Positions 23,518 through 32,194 of a stretch of 40,587 nt of DNA are shown here, piece after piece. Source of the DNA: Cryomorphaceae bacterium. GTDB taxonomy: Bacteria > Bacteroidota > Bacteroidia > Flavobacteriales > Schleiferiaceae. The notes beneath the pieces are model-generated. The model was not told the DNA's origin. It was given only the letters and a program-made list of their open reading frames with translations, and did not search any database. The translations under genes were made by a program, and so were the position numbers. The DNA is taken from NCBI GenBank assembly GCA_020832345.1, contig JAFIEY010000145.1, forward strand, positions 1 through 40,587. The letters are read 5' to 3'. Every line of letters begins with the position of its first letter. Positions within the stretch are counted from its first letter, which is position 1.

Positions 23518-25184
23518 TGGAAGTCGTCAATTACATACTCGGTAAATTATTCACACATTCGGGTGAATCGCCCCTGATATTTACACAGGTATATTTTTGG
23601 TACTTCTACGCAGCGGTGCTGTTCTTTTTCGCACTGCTTTATCCGAGAATGCGGCTTCGAAACGCTTATTTATTTTTCATTTCCCTGTATTTTTATTACC
23701 AGACCAGTGGTTTCTTTTTTCTCATCCTGATTTTTTCAACGCTAGTAGATTTTTTCATTGGAAAACAAATATTTAGAGCCAAAACAGATGTCGGAAAAAA
23801 ATGGTGGGTTGCTTTTTCTATTACGGTCAACTTGCTTGTACTTGGGTATTTCAAATACGCATATTTTTTCACCGAAAATTTCAATGCGCTATTTTCCACA
23901 AATATCGAGGTTTACAACCACTTTGCCCTTTGGAGTAATGGCTTTTTCGGATCGGAGTTTCGGGTAGATCGCATTTTGCTGCCGGTCGGAATTTCGTTTT
24001 TCACCTTTCAAACCATCAGTTATTCCATCGATATTTACCGGGGCTTAATAAAACCGGTTCGCTCCATATTCGATTTTGGATTTTATGTTTCATTTTTTCC
24101 GCAATTGGTCGCAGGGCCAATTGTCCGCGCATCCGACTTCATTCCACAGCTTTATAAGCCTTACCAGCTCAACAAGCTAGATTTCGGGATGGCCCTTTTT
24201 TGGATTTTAAACGGATTACTTAAAAAAATGGTTTTGGCAGATTATATCGCCGTCAACTTCATCGACAGGGTTTTTGCCAATCCCTTGAGTTATTCAGGTT
24301 TTGAAAATGTCCTGGCCCTTTATGGATATTCGTTGCAAGTATATGCCGATTTTTCGGGTTACACCGACATAGCCATAGGTCTGGCGCTTTTACTCGGGTT
24401 TCATCTGCCCTTAAATTTCAACTCCCCGTATAAAGCCAATAATGTGGGCGGCTTTTGGAAGCGTTGGCACATCAGCTTGTCGTCCTGGCTTAAGGACTAC
24501 CTTTATATTCCCATGGGAGGAAACCGAAAAGGTTCCTTGTTTTCCTATATCATGGTGGGCGTTATTGTATTTTTTATCAGTATTTTGTCGGGTGCGTTAT
24601 GGGTTCCTATGTTGGCGATTGGTGTCATAATAATATTCACCATTTTAGCACTGAATTTTCCCAAGGCAAAAAAGCAAATCGATACCAATATCAACCTCAT
24701 GCTCACCATGACCATTGGCGGATTATGGCATGGTGCGAGTTGGAGTATGGTGATTTGGGGCGCATTAAACGGCATAGGGTTAGTGATTTATAAATGGGTG
24801 AAAAACATCCTACCGTGGCGCAATAAAGAAAAGTGGTACAACCATGCTATTGGGGTATTCATTACCCTCAACTTCATCACTTTTACCCGGGTTTGGTTTC
24901 GAGGAGAAAATTGGGAGAAGTCCAATTTTATGTTAAATCAAATCGCCTACAAGTTTCAATGGGAAAACGCTTGGGCCGTCATGACTGAGTTTTCCAATGT
25001 GTTTCTGCTCATGCTGGCCGGTTATATTATTCATTGGCTTCCCGCAACATGGAAAATTCAGTACCGACACACCTTTGTTAGGTTGCCACTACCGGGGAAA
25101 ATTGTTGTGGGCTTTGTTGTGTTTTTAGTCATCTACCAAGTGATGTCTGCAGAACTTCAACCCTTTATCTATTTCGCGTTTTGA
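23517..25184 (+). CDS. MBOAT-family membrane O-acyltransferase (AlgI/PatA-like)
   Basis: The 555-aa polytopic membrane protein of the MBOAT family moves an acyl group, usually acetyl, across or onto an extracytoplasmic acceptor. Signature motifs are FWKRWHISLSSWLKDYLYIP with its conserved His, MGGNRKG, and the catalytic-His segment GGLWHGASW. A long hydrophobic stretch between these motifs (PMLAIGVIIIFTILALNF) seems to be one or two extra membrane helices. In AlgI or PatA systems the MBOAT passes acetyl to a periplasmic SGNH partner; here two such partners lie directly upstream with overlapping or nearly overlapping ends. The last 20 nt overlap a convergent sulfotransferase gene. Confidence 0.92.
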   Translation: MEVVNYILGKLFTHSGESPLIFTQVYFWYFYAAVLFFFALLYPRMRLRNAYLFFISLYFYYQTSGFFFLILIFSTLVDFFIGKQIFRAKTDVGKKWWVAFSITVNLLVLGYFKYAYFFTENFNALFSTNIEVYNHFALWSNGFFGSEFRVDRILLPVGISFFTFQTISYSIDIYRGLIKPVRSIFDFGFYVSFFPQLVAGPIVRASDFIPQLYKPYQLNKLDFGMALFWILNGLLKKMVLADYIAVNFIDRVFANPLSYSGFENVLALYGYSLQVYADFSGYTDIAIGLALLLGFHLPLNFNSPYKANNVGGFWKRWHISLSSWLKDYLYIPMGGNRKGSLFSYIMVGVIVFFISILSGALWVPMLAIGVIIIFTILALNFPKAKKQIDTNINLMLTMTIGGLWHGASWSMVIWGALNGIGLVIYKWVKNILPWRNKEKWYNHAIGVFITLNFITFTRVWFRGENWEKSNFMLNQIAYKFQWENAWAVMTEFSNVFLLMLAGYIIHWLPATWKIQYRHTFVRLPLPGKIVVGFVVFLVIYQVMSAELQPFIYFAF

Positions 25185-25821
25185 TCAAGGCTGCACCCAC
25201 GTCGGTTTGACAAAAATGATTTAAAAGTGAAATTTGGGATACATCGGCATTTAACAGCTTTTCGTAATCCAAAACGATGCGTGAATTTCCCCGAAGTTGT
25301 TTTTCTGCCTGCTCCTTGTATTTGCGCCAAAGCTGATGGGCTGCGGCTTCGTCCACAAGGATTTCCGATTGCACTTCTCCCGGTTGTTGTTGTCTTTCCA
25401 TGAGGCTACGAACAACCTCCTCTGCACCTCTACGCAGGTAAATTACTTTTCCGTCTGGAAACATTTTTAACCAATGGTCAAGCGTAAAAGTATTCCGCGG
25501 ATCTTTCCATCCCCATTTTTGTCGGCGCAGCCACAAAGTTAGCAGTTCACGACGTTGCGTTACCCCGAAGTGACTTTTGAGTAAACTGCGCTTATCGTGA
25601 GGCGGCCAATGTCGTTCTTCGGGCACAACCGGATTATCCCATGCACCACCCGCTGCTTGTAAAGCTTGTTGATTGAGTGATAAAAAATGCCAAGCTTCCT
25701 GATTTTTGTCCCGCGATACACCCATGTTAATTCCCGCATCGTGCATGGCCTTAGTCAACCATGAAGTTCCACTTCTATGGCATCCGATAACGATAAACGG
25801 AGCGGAAAAAGCAGGAAGCAT
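25165..25821 (-). CDS. Sulfotransferase-family protein (small)
   Basis: The 218-aa protein has the sulfotransferase P-loop-like 5'-phosphosulfate motif near the N-terminus (FIVIGCHRSGTSWLTKAM, 9-26). The WGWKDPRNTFTLD segment and KVIYLRRGAEEVVRSLMERQ fit the 3'-phosphate-binding block. The presumed donor is PAPS and the acceptor a sugar, glycolipid or protein; not known. It is shorter than typical sulfotransferases (about 260-300 aa) but all landmark motifs are present. Its 3' end overlaps the MBOAT gene by 20 nt in convergent orientation. Confidence 0.85.
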   Translation of the reverse strand: MLPAFSAPFIVIGCHRSGTSWLTKAMHDAGINMGVSRDKNQEAWHFLSLNQQALQAAGGAWDNPVVPEERHWPPHDKRSLLKSHFGVTQRRELLTLWLRRQKWGWKDPRNTFTLDHWLKMFPDGKVIYLRRGAEEVVRSLMERQQQPGEVQSEILVDEAAAHQLWRKYKEQAEKQLRGNSRIVLDYEKLLNADVSQISLLNHFCQTDVGAALIKTRNR

Positions 25822-25930
25822 AAAAGTTTGAATTTATTTCGGAAACAACACTGCTATTTATCTCAAATATTGAAAACAAGCGCTATACACCGACTTTGAT
25901 AACGGTAAATTACACCCACTGATAAAGGAT

Positions 25931-25985
25931 GAGTCTGCTCCAAAAAGTCCCTTTCTGCCAAAATCTTCCACTTTGGAGTGGACTC
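25931..25985 (-). repeat. Palindromic element, copy D (internally deleted, 55 bp)
   Basis: Only the two ends remain: GAGTCTGCTCCAAAAAG followed by TCCCTTTCTGCCAAAATC on the left, and CTTTGGAGTGGACTC on the right. The core of about 87 bp is gone. It sits between two sulfotransferase genes of the same strand, 20 nt downstream of the stop of the 295-aa one. It is the shortest copy and shows which ends are retained. Confidence 0.85.
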
Positions 25986-26005
25986 AAGAATAAATGCCTC
26001 CAAAA

Positions 26006-26893
26006 TTATTTTTCGGAAGATTCAGTTTTTTCATGTTCTTCCATGACTTCCAACTCATCTGTTGCTAAATCGGTTTCGTCTTCAGAACTTTCCGGGAGCA
26101 TGGTTGTTTCCCAACTTCCCACAGCAAGGGGAATAATGGTTTTCATTTTGGCGTAATGCGGCTCAAAATACACTTCGAGATATCGTTGTGCATAGCCCTC
26201 ATATTGTCCGGAATCCTCTGTGCTGTTTAATCTTGGGAATTCACCCCAATTATGCGATTTTACACCAATAAACTTTGCCAACGCGTTTAGGCAAGTTTCA
26301 GTATCTGAAACCAAATCCTCCAACCGAAGGGCAAACATTTGGCTGCGAGAAAAATGTTTTGAAAATCGCAACCATTGCTCTTCGTAATGACCTCTTGATT
26401 TGTATGTAAAATGCTGAAAGGCGGAATCAGGGGTATCCCAACTTTCACCCTTTTTCATGGCTTCAAGCACCCTGTTTTCCTCAGCGACCATAGCTTGCAA
26501 TGGACTGAGGTTTTCAGTTCCATCTGCTACATTCATGCGAAAGTGGGAAACGGCACGAGCGGCGGGATCGCGGAAAAGGAAAATCAATTTTACCTTGGGG
26601 TACATCTCGGCAATTCGCTCTGCAACCTTGGGGTGGTAAATGTAAAAAGGGCTGGCCTCTCCGCATTTTTTACCTTGAGCGCGTTGAAGCTGTTCCTGAT
26701 ACCACTCCTTTCCATTTTCATAATTAAAATCAAAAAAGTGAATTTCTTTATTCTGTGCCGCTTCAATTTCAGGATGCGAGCACAAGGCTTCATAGAGTGA
26801 ACTTGTGCCTGCTTTTTGAGCGCCAACAATAATAAAGTCAGGCTTACCGGGGAGTAAACTAACCTTCTTTTTCTTTTTAAATAATCCGAACAT
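26006..26893 (-). CDS. Sulfotransferase-family protein with acidic C-terminal tail
   Basis: The 295-aa protein has the 5'-phosphosulfate-binding motif GAQKAGTSSL (24-33) and the 3'-phosphate-binding block LIFLFRDPAARAVSHF (103-118, with Arg108 and Ser116), as in heparan-type N/O-sulfotransferases. Both flanks are unusual. The N-terminus is MFGLFKKKKKVSLLPGKP, and the last 28 residues are very acidic (SSEDETDLATDELEVMEE and onward). The basic start resembles the 54-aa microprotein encoded at 28731-28895. It may modify a cell-surface glycan; the acceptor is unknown. Element copy D lies just after the stop. Confidence 0.9.
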   Translation of the reverse strand: MFGLFKKKKKVSLLPGKPDFIIVGAQKAGTSSLYEALCSHPEIEAAQNKEIHFFDFNYENGKEWYQEQLQRAQGKKCGEASPFYIYHPKVAERIAEMYPKVKLIFLFRDPAARAVSHFRMNVADGTENLSPLQAMVAEENRVLEAMKKGESWDTPDSAFQHFTYKSRGHYEEQWLRFSKHFSRSQMFALRLEDLVSDTETCLNALAKFIGVKSHNWGEFPRLNSTEDSGQYEGYAQRYLEVYFEPHYAKMKTIIPLAVGSWETTMLPESSEDETDLATDELEVMEEHEKTESSEK

Positions 26894-26961
26894 ATTGGGT
26901 AAATTATAATGTCAAAAGTTAAATTTTGAATGTGCCGAAGGTATAAACAAAAATTGAAGTG

Positions 26962-27456
26962 CTAAAACAAAAAATCCACATAATGGAATCTGGTAATACC
27001 GTGCTTCTGGCAATAACCTCCGGGAACTTCGAGTACATAAAGCGCAGGTGCCCCCGACGGCAGGCTCTTTTCGCTCATAGGTTCTGTTTTTTCGGCAATG
27101 GAAACAATTTGTTTATCGCTATTGATGTAAATGATATCCAACGAAACATAGGTGTTTTTCATATAAAAACTCTGCGGTCTTTCCTGCTTCATCAAAAACA
27201 ACATGCCTGTATCGTCTTCCATGGATTTCCGATACATCATTCCGTACTGTATATCGATTTGCTTTTCAACCACCTCAATGCGAATTTCCCTGATGGTGTC
27301 CCCTCCTTTTTCTCGCATAAACCAAAGTTTTCCATCTTCGCGAAACTTGGGTTCTAATCGCTCCCGTTTAATGGTTTGTTTACTTTCCTTCGAACCATCG
27401 CAGTTGACGGCCATCAATGGTATTACAACAAACAGTGCAAAAATCCATCTTTTCAT
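26962..27456 (-). CDS. DUF192 domain lipoprotein
   Basis: The 164-aa protein has a signal peptide ending at Cys19 (LMAVNCDGS), a lipoprotein-like site though Asn before Cys is unusual. A DUF192 domain follows, shown by IDIQYGMMYRKSMEDDTGMLFLM, SFYMKNTYVSLDIIYINSD and APALYVLEVPGGYCQKHGI. DUF192 proteins are small secreted or membrane-anchored beta-rich proteins of uncertain function. It follows lgt by 58 nt on the same strand; as a probable lipoprotein it would itself be a substrate of Lgt. Confidence 0.88.
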   Translation of the reverse strand: MKRWIFALFVVIPLMAVNCDGSKESKQTIKRERLEPKFREDGKLWFMREKGGDTIREIRIEVVEKQIDIQYGMMYRKSMEDDTGMLFLMKQERPQSFYMKNTYVSLDIIYINSDKQIVSIAEKTEPMSEKSLPSGAPALYVLEVPGGYCQKHGITRFHYVDFLF

Positions 27457-27514
27457 TTTTGATGCAGATATAATGTTTTGATTTTTTTAATTTCAAGGTC
27501 AAACCCAAAAGTCG

Positions 27515-28654
27515 TCACTTTTTCTTTTTGGGCGGGTTTTTGGCCGCTTCGTTGAGTTCAACCTTTGCCCTATCTATATGGGTAGGTTTTAAAACAAAGA
27601 AAATACCCAGTAAAACCAAAGGGATACTCAAGTATTGTCCCATGTTGAGTTGAAGTTGCTGCTCAAAAGCAACCTGATTGGCCTTAAAAAATTCGACGAA
27701 AAACCGGAATCCGAAAATGGTAATCAAAAAGAGTCCGAAAATTCTACCCATGGCAAACTTAATGTTCGTGCGGTAAAAGAGGGTATAAAGTAAAATAAAA
27801 ATCAACAGGTAGGCGAGTGCCTCGATGACTTGCGTGGGATATCGGGGCACACCGAGCATGGGAATTTCGGCAAAAACGGCCTCGGTGGTTCGATGTATTT
27901 GTAAAGAATCATTCAGCACCCGGCTTTTGGGTGGAACGACCGTTTTGTTATCGATGGGTTGATTGCTCAACATGGAGGGGATTTGCATCTGTACAATGCC
28001 CTTTACATATTCATCGGATACCTCGGGCATGAACTGCACCCGCATGTTGTAAATAGGAAATTGTCCGAGATCTGAATATTGTTGGGTGGCGTCGGTTTTT
28101 TCAAATTCAACACTTTCCACGCCTTCGTAGATACGGAGAATGCGGCTTTTTGTGGGTTGTAAATACACCGTTTCAATGGAAGAGTTTCCTATGGCACCAT
28201 AAATTTCCGAATTGGCCATATTGCCCATTCGTATAAAACATCCCGCTAAAGCAATTGTAATTACCGCCCGATCCAATACCCAAAGTACGCTCATTTTAGA
28301 AACCTTTCTGGAAAAAATGATAAGGGCCAAAATGATGGCAACAGCGGCTCCGTGACTTGCAAGTCCGCCTTCCCATACTTTTAAAATTTCTCCCGGATGC
28401 TGCGAGTAATATGACCATTCATAGAAAAACACATGACCCAATCTGGCCCCAATAATGGTCGCAACAACAACATAAGTCAACAGGGAATCAAGCCATTGGA
28501 TGGGTATATTTTCCTGTTCAAAAATTCGTTTTACAATGTAATAACCAGATAAAAACCCAAGGGCAAAAAGTAAACTATAATACCTCAGGGTAAAAAATCC
28601 GATATCTAATCCCTGACTAAAATCCCAGGTATAGGTCAAAAGCGTATGCGGCAT
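27515..28654 (-). CDS. lgt: Prolipoprotein diacylglyceryl transferase Lgt with large insertion
   Basis: The 379-aa integral membrane enzyme adds diacylglycerol to the lipobox cysteine of preprolipoproteins. Seen are YSLLFALGFLSGYYI, EGGLASHGAAVA (His101), the Lgt signature IRMGNMANSEIYG (141-153, with Arg142, Asn145 and Glu150) and PRYPTQVIEAL (270-280) followed by the last helices. E. coli Lgt is 291 aa. Here about 110 residues (155-265), which look soluble and beta-rich, lie between the signature and the PRYPTQ block, placing an extra domain outside the membrane. The C-terminus is a basic tail (NPPKKKK). A -7-like TACTTTAG lies shortly upstream. Confidence 0.93.
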   Translation of the reverse strand: MPHTLLTYTWDFSQGLDIGFFTLRYYSLLFALGFLSGYYIVKRIFEQENIPIQWLDSLLTYVVVATIIGARLGHVFFYEWSYYSQHPGEILKVWEGGLASHGAAVAIILALIIFSRKVSKMSVLWVLDRAVITIALAGCFIRMGNMANSEIYGAIGNSSIETVYLQPTKSRILRIYEGVESVEFEKTDATQQYSDLGQFPIYNMRVQFMPEVSDEYVKGIVQMQIPSMLSNQPIDNKTVVPPKSRVLNDSLQIHRTTEAVFAEIPMLGVPRYPTQVIEALAYLLIFILLYTLFYRTNIKFAMGRIFGLFLITIFGFRFFVEFFKANQVAFEQQLQLNMGQYLSIPLVLLGIFFVLKPTHIDRAKVELNEAAKNPPKKKK

Positions 28655-28730
28655 AGACTAATTTTCTTGAGCCGCTAAAGTAATGCAAACTGAATAAGTA
28701 ATCACTGGTTTTTTCGCAGTTTTCCAATTG

Positions 28731-28895
28731 TCACTCCAAAGCTTCAATTTTTTTTATAATTTCATTGGCTTCAGCTGCCTTTTTATCACTTGCAGCTCTG
28801 TTGGTTGTGGACAACGCATGTGCTTCCTGGATCAGCTTTTTATATTGATATTCCAGCTTTTCTTTTTCACTTTTTTTCTTAAAGAATCCAAACAT
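28731..28895 (-). CDS. Lacal_2735-type microprotein (54 aa)
   Basis: A complete small ORF starts with MFGFFKKKSEKEKLEYQYKK and continues as a Lys/Glu/Ala-rich helix (EAHALSTTNRAASDKKAAEA) to a stop at 28731. Length, start and the EAHxLST-NR-SD-K-AEA pattern are what I recall of the Lacal_2735 family, a common tiny Flavobacteriia protein of unknown function. The basic and aromatic N-terminus could hold it to the membrane; the rest should form a coiled coil. It is upstream of lgt on the same strand, 76 nt away, and diverges from tgt. Confidence 0.82.
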   Translation of the reverse strand: MFGFFKKKSEKEKLEYQYKKLIQEAHALSTTNRAASDKKAAEANEIIKKIEALE

Positions 28896-29026
28896 GGTGG
28901 GTTTGTTTTAGATGTATTATTATTTCTGGTATTGCATTTTGCAAAGGGTCAATTGACGCTATTGCTCATAATCATTTAACCATAAAATCCGGCAATTTGT
29001 TCCGCAAAAAGCAAATTACTCCATCG

Positions 29027-29034
29027 TACATTTG
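29027..29034 (+). promoter_or_regulatory. -7 element (TACATTTG) very close to the tgt start
   Basis: Perfect TAnnTTTG ending 5 nt before the tgt ATG. If used, the transcript would start at or next to the ATG, giving a leaderless mRNA. Confidence 0.45.
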
Positions 29035-29039
29035 CCGCG

Positions 29040-30182
29040 ATGATAGACAAGCCTTTTTTCACCCTGGAAAAAACCGACCCCAAGAGCAGTGCGCGTGCAG
29101 GAAGAATTCAAACGCCCCACGGGGAAATCCGAACACCGATTTTTATGCCGGTTGGAACACTCGGAACGGTAAAAACTGTACCCCATCGCGATTTGCGCCA
29201 CGACGTAAAGGCGCAAATTATTTTGGGAAATACCTACCACCTCATGTTGAGACCCGGTATGGAAATTATGACGAAAGCCGGCGGGCTGCATAAGTTTTCT
29301 TCCTGGGACATGCCTTTGCTTACCGACAGCGGTGGCTATCAGGTGTATTCTCTGGCGTCAAACAGGAAGATAACCGAGGAAGGCGTCAAGTTTCAATCGC
29401 ATATTGATGGATCGCGACACTTCCTGAGTCCCGAAACATCAATGGAAATCCAACGACAAATCGGTGCTGACATCATTATGGCATTTGACGAATGCCCGCC
29501 CTACCCCTGCGATAAAAAATATGCCACCAACAGCATGCACCTCACCCATCGTTGGCTCGACCGAAGTATTACACATTGGAAAAAAAACCCTATGGCCTAC
29601 GGTTACAACCAGCAACTCTTTCCCATTGTACAGGGAAGTGTATATCCAGATTTGCGCAAAGCCTCTGCCGAATACATCGCCAATACTGATTGCGCGGGAA
29701 ATGCCATTGGTGGACTAAGTGTAGGTGAACCAGCCGAAGATATGTATGCCATGTGCGATTTGGTTTGTGGAATTTTACCGGCGAAAAAACCTCGATACCT
29801 CATGGGCGTAGGTACCCCGGCCAATTTATTGGAATGTATTTCCCTGGGCGTTGATATGTTTGATTGTGTAATGCCCACCCGAAACGGTCGCAACGGGATG
29901 ATTTTTACCAAAAACGGAATCCTCAACATGCGCAATCAAAAATGGCGCAACGATCACACACCGCTTGACCCCGACGGCGATTGCTATGTAGATCAAATGT
30001 ACAGCAAAGCCTATGTGCGACATTTATTTGTTGCCAATGAGTTTTTGGGCAAACAAATTGCTTCACTGCATAACCTTCGATTTTATCTTTGGCTCATGGA
30101 AACCGCACGTGAAAAAATCACTGAGGGGACTTTTAGTCATTGGAAAGCCCAAATAATACCAGCATTGCAAACCCGACTATAG
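29040..30182 (+). CDS. tgt: Queuine/preQ1 tRNA-guanine transglycosylase
   Basis: The 380-aa TIM-barrel enzyme swaps guanine-34 in GUN-anticodon tRNAs for preQ1. Present are KTDPKSSARAGRI, FMPVGTLGTVK, LTDSGGYQVYSL (Asp96), GGLSVGEP, and VDMFDCVMPTRNGRNG with the conserved Asp of the active site. The zinc site is altered: the usual CxCxxC reads G313-D-C315-Y-V-D318, so two of three cysteines are missing, though the distal HN (SLHNLRFYL) is kept. I recall related Bacteroidota enzymes also being cysteine-poor here, so this may be lineage-wide. The stop codon is followed after 1 nt by the LptG-type gene, so the two form an operon. Confidence 0.95.
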   Translation: MIDKPFFTLEKTDPKSSARAGRIQTPHGEIRTPIFMPVGTLGTVKTVPHRDLRHDVKAQIILGNTYHLMLRPGMEIMTKAGGLHKFSSWDMPLLTDSGGYQVYSLASNRKITEEGVKFQSHIDGSRHFLSPETSMEIQRQIGADIIMAFDECPPYPCDKKYATNSMHLTHRWLDRSITHWKKNPMAYGYNQQLFPIVQGSVYPDLRKASAEYIANTDCAGNAIGGLSVGEPAEDMYAMCDLVCGILPAKKPRYLMGVGTPANLLECISLGVDMFDCVMPTRNGRNGMIFTKNGILNMRNQKWRNDHTPLDPDGDCYVDQMYSKAYVRHLFVANEFLGKQIASLHNLRFYLWLMETAREKITEGTFSHWKAQIIPALQTRL

Positions 30183-30183
30183 C

Positions 30184-31266
30184 ATGTTCACCATCATCGA
30201 CCGCTATATACTCCTCAAGTTTTTGGGCACCTTTATATTGGTGATGATCCTAATCATGTCGATTGCGGTCGTCTTTGATGTCTCGGAAAAAATTGAAGAC
30301 TTCATAACCAAAGACGCGCCCCTCAAGGAAATCATCTTTGACTTCTACTTGAATTTCGTACTGTATTACGGGAATCTCTTCAGCTCGATGATTGTCTTCA
30401 TCTCCACCATTTTGTTTACTTCTCAAATGGCCAATCGCACCGAAATAGTGGCCATTCTCACCGGAGGCGTTGGCTTTATTCGCATGTTGTGGCCCTACCT
30501 TATCGGTGCTACTATTGTTGCATCAGGGAGCTATGTACTCAACCACTACTTCATTCCCCAAACCAACGAAACAAGATCTGAGTTTGACAATAAGTATATC
30601 CACACCGTCAAAAAGACGACCTTTAGAAATATCCACCGACAAGTTCGTCCCGGAGAATTGGTATTTCTTGAAACCTTTAATTTTCAAAGAAAAACTGGTT
30701 ATCGATTTTCATTTGAAACATTCGACAATCAAGTTCTAAAGACGAAAATATCCTCCGATTTTATCCGGTATGATACACTGACAAAAAAATGGACATTGGA
30801 CAATTACGTCATCAGAACCATTGAAGATGTTGGGGTGGAAACCCTCCATAGGGGGAAAAAAATTGATACGGTTTTACATTTTCTGCCCGAGGATTTAGCC
30901 CCGGATGTATATAATATCGAAACCATGACAACGCCCGAACTCAAAAAGCTCATTGAAGCAGAAAAGATTCGTGGAGCGGAAAGCATCAATGTGTTTTTGA
31001 TTCAGTACTACAGTAGAACATCATGGCCGGCAGCTACCTTTGTTTTGGTTTTAATTGCGGTATCGTTAAGCTCTAGGAAAAAACGAGGCGGACTGGGTGT
31101 CAATATCGCACTTGGATTAATGATATGTGTGATCTACATATTTTTTATGCAGATTTCCACCACCTTTGCCACCAATGGGAACCTTTCTCCATGGATTGCC
31201 GTCTGGATACCTAATTTCGGATTTTCTATTCTAGCTTTATACCTATATTACATTGCGCCTAAGTGA
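30184..31266 (+). CDS. LptF/LptG-family (YjgP/YjgQ) permease
   Basis: The 360-aa protein has N-terminal membrane helices (about 10-30, 50-75, 95-118), a periplasmic beta-jellyroll segment (about 125-265, with FRNIHRQVRPGELVFLETFN) and three C-terminal helices (about 280-355). This is the LptF/G arrangement; the pair forms the inner-membrane part of the LPS transport machine with LptB. Only one such gene is in the window. It starts 1 nt after tgt and overlaps the following EamA gene by 14 nt. Confidence 0.9.
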   Translation: MFTIIDRYILLKFLGTFILVMILIMSIAVVFDVSEKIEDFITKDAPLKEIIFDFYLNFVLYYGNLFSSMIVFISTILFTSQMANRTEIVAILTGGVGFIRMLWPYLIGATIVASGSYVLNHYFIPQTNETRSEFDNKYIHTVKKTTFRNIHRQVRPGELVFLETFNFQRKTGYRFSFETFDNQVLKTKISSDFIRYDTLTKKWTLDNYVIRTIEDVGVETLHRGKKIDTVLHFLPEDLAPDVYNIETMTTPELKKLIEAEKIRGAESINVFLIQYYSRTSWPAATFVLVLIAVSLSSRKKRGGLGVNIALGLMICVIYIFFMQISTTFATNGNLSPWIAVWIPNFGFSILALYLYYIAPK

Positions 31267-32194
31267 GACTACCGCCCAATGGCGATTGCACATCGTTGTT
31301 TTTGTTTGGGGATTTACCGCCATTCTGGGTCGATTAATTTCGTTGGAGGCGGTTCCCCTAGTTTGGCACAGGATGTTGATTGCCTCTTCTGTTTTGATGG
31401 TGTATTTATTGGCCACAAAAAAACTTCAGCCCCTGCCCTTTCGCCAGGTTTTACCCATTTTGGGCGCCGGCATGGTCATAGCGCTTCACTGGGTCACTTT
31501 CTTTTTAGCCATAAAAGTGGCCAATGTATCCATTACTTTGGCTGCCATGTCCACAGGGGCGCTTTTTGCATCCATTTTAGAACCCATATTTTTTAAACGA
31601 AAAATTGATCTTTGGGAAATAGGCCTGGGATTGGTCGTTGTGGGAGGGTTATACCTCATTTTCCGTGCAGAGACCGAACACATAGTGGGTATTTTAATCG
31701 CACTTGCTTCCGCATTTCTTTCTGCGCTCTTTTCGGTTATTAATGGGAAATTGATAAAAAAATATCCACCGACCACCATAACAAATTACGAACTCATTGG
31801 TGGCGTTTTGGGGATTTCCATATTCATGCTTTTCACCGGAAACTTTAACGAAAAAATGTTTGCCCTTGGAAACTGCACCGAAGCCGGATTTTGGCTATCT
31901 CTTGGCGGACATTGTGATCTCATCCTCTTGATTGTTTTGGGCACCATTGCCACCACCTGGGCATTTATTGAATCTGTATCCGTAATGAAATACCTCAGCC
32001 CATATACGGTAGTTCTTAGCATCAATATGGAACCGATATACGGAATTATCCTTGCCTATTTATTCTTTGGTGAAAGTGAAAAAATGGATCCACTTTTTTA
32101 TGTGGGAACCCTGATAATTTTAGGCGCACTTTTTACCGAATCATTGGTAAAAAAAAGAAGGCGAAAAAAATTAAAACAAGGGTTGCACAATTAA
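31253..32194 (+). CDS. EamA/DMT-family transporter
   Basis: The 313-aa protein has ten predicted membrane helices in two EamA repeats: WGFTAILGRLISLEAVPLVW and ALHWVTFFLAIKVANVS in the first, and VLGTIATTWAFIESVSVMKY plus EPIYGIILAYLFFGE in the second. It probably exports or exchanges a small metabolite; the substrate cannot be told. The start appears to be a TTG at 31253, overlapping the LptG-type gene by 14 nt, since no ATG or GTG is available in frame before the first helix. The C-terminus is strongly basic (KKRRRKKLK). Confidence 0.85.
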   Translation: MRLSETTAQWRLHIVVFVWGFTAILGRLISLEAVPLVWHRMLIASSVLMVYLLATKKLQPLPFRQVLPILGAGMVIALHWVTFFLAIKVANVSITLAAMSTGALFASILEPIFFKRKIDLWEIGLGLVVVGGLYLIFRAETEHIVGILIALASAFLSALFSVINGKLIKKYPPTTITNYELIGGVLGISIFMLFTGNFNEKMFALGNCTEAGFWLSLGGHCDLILLIVLGTIATTWAFIESVSVMKYLSPYTVVLSINMEPIYGIILAYLFFGESEKMDPLFYVGTLIILGALFTESLVKKRRRKKLKQGLHN

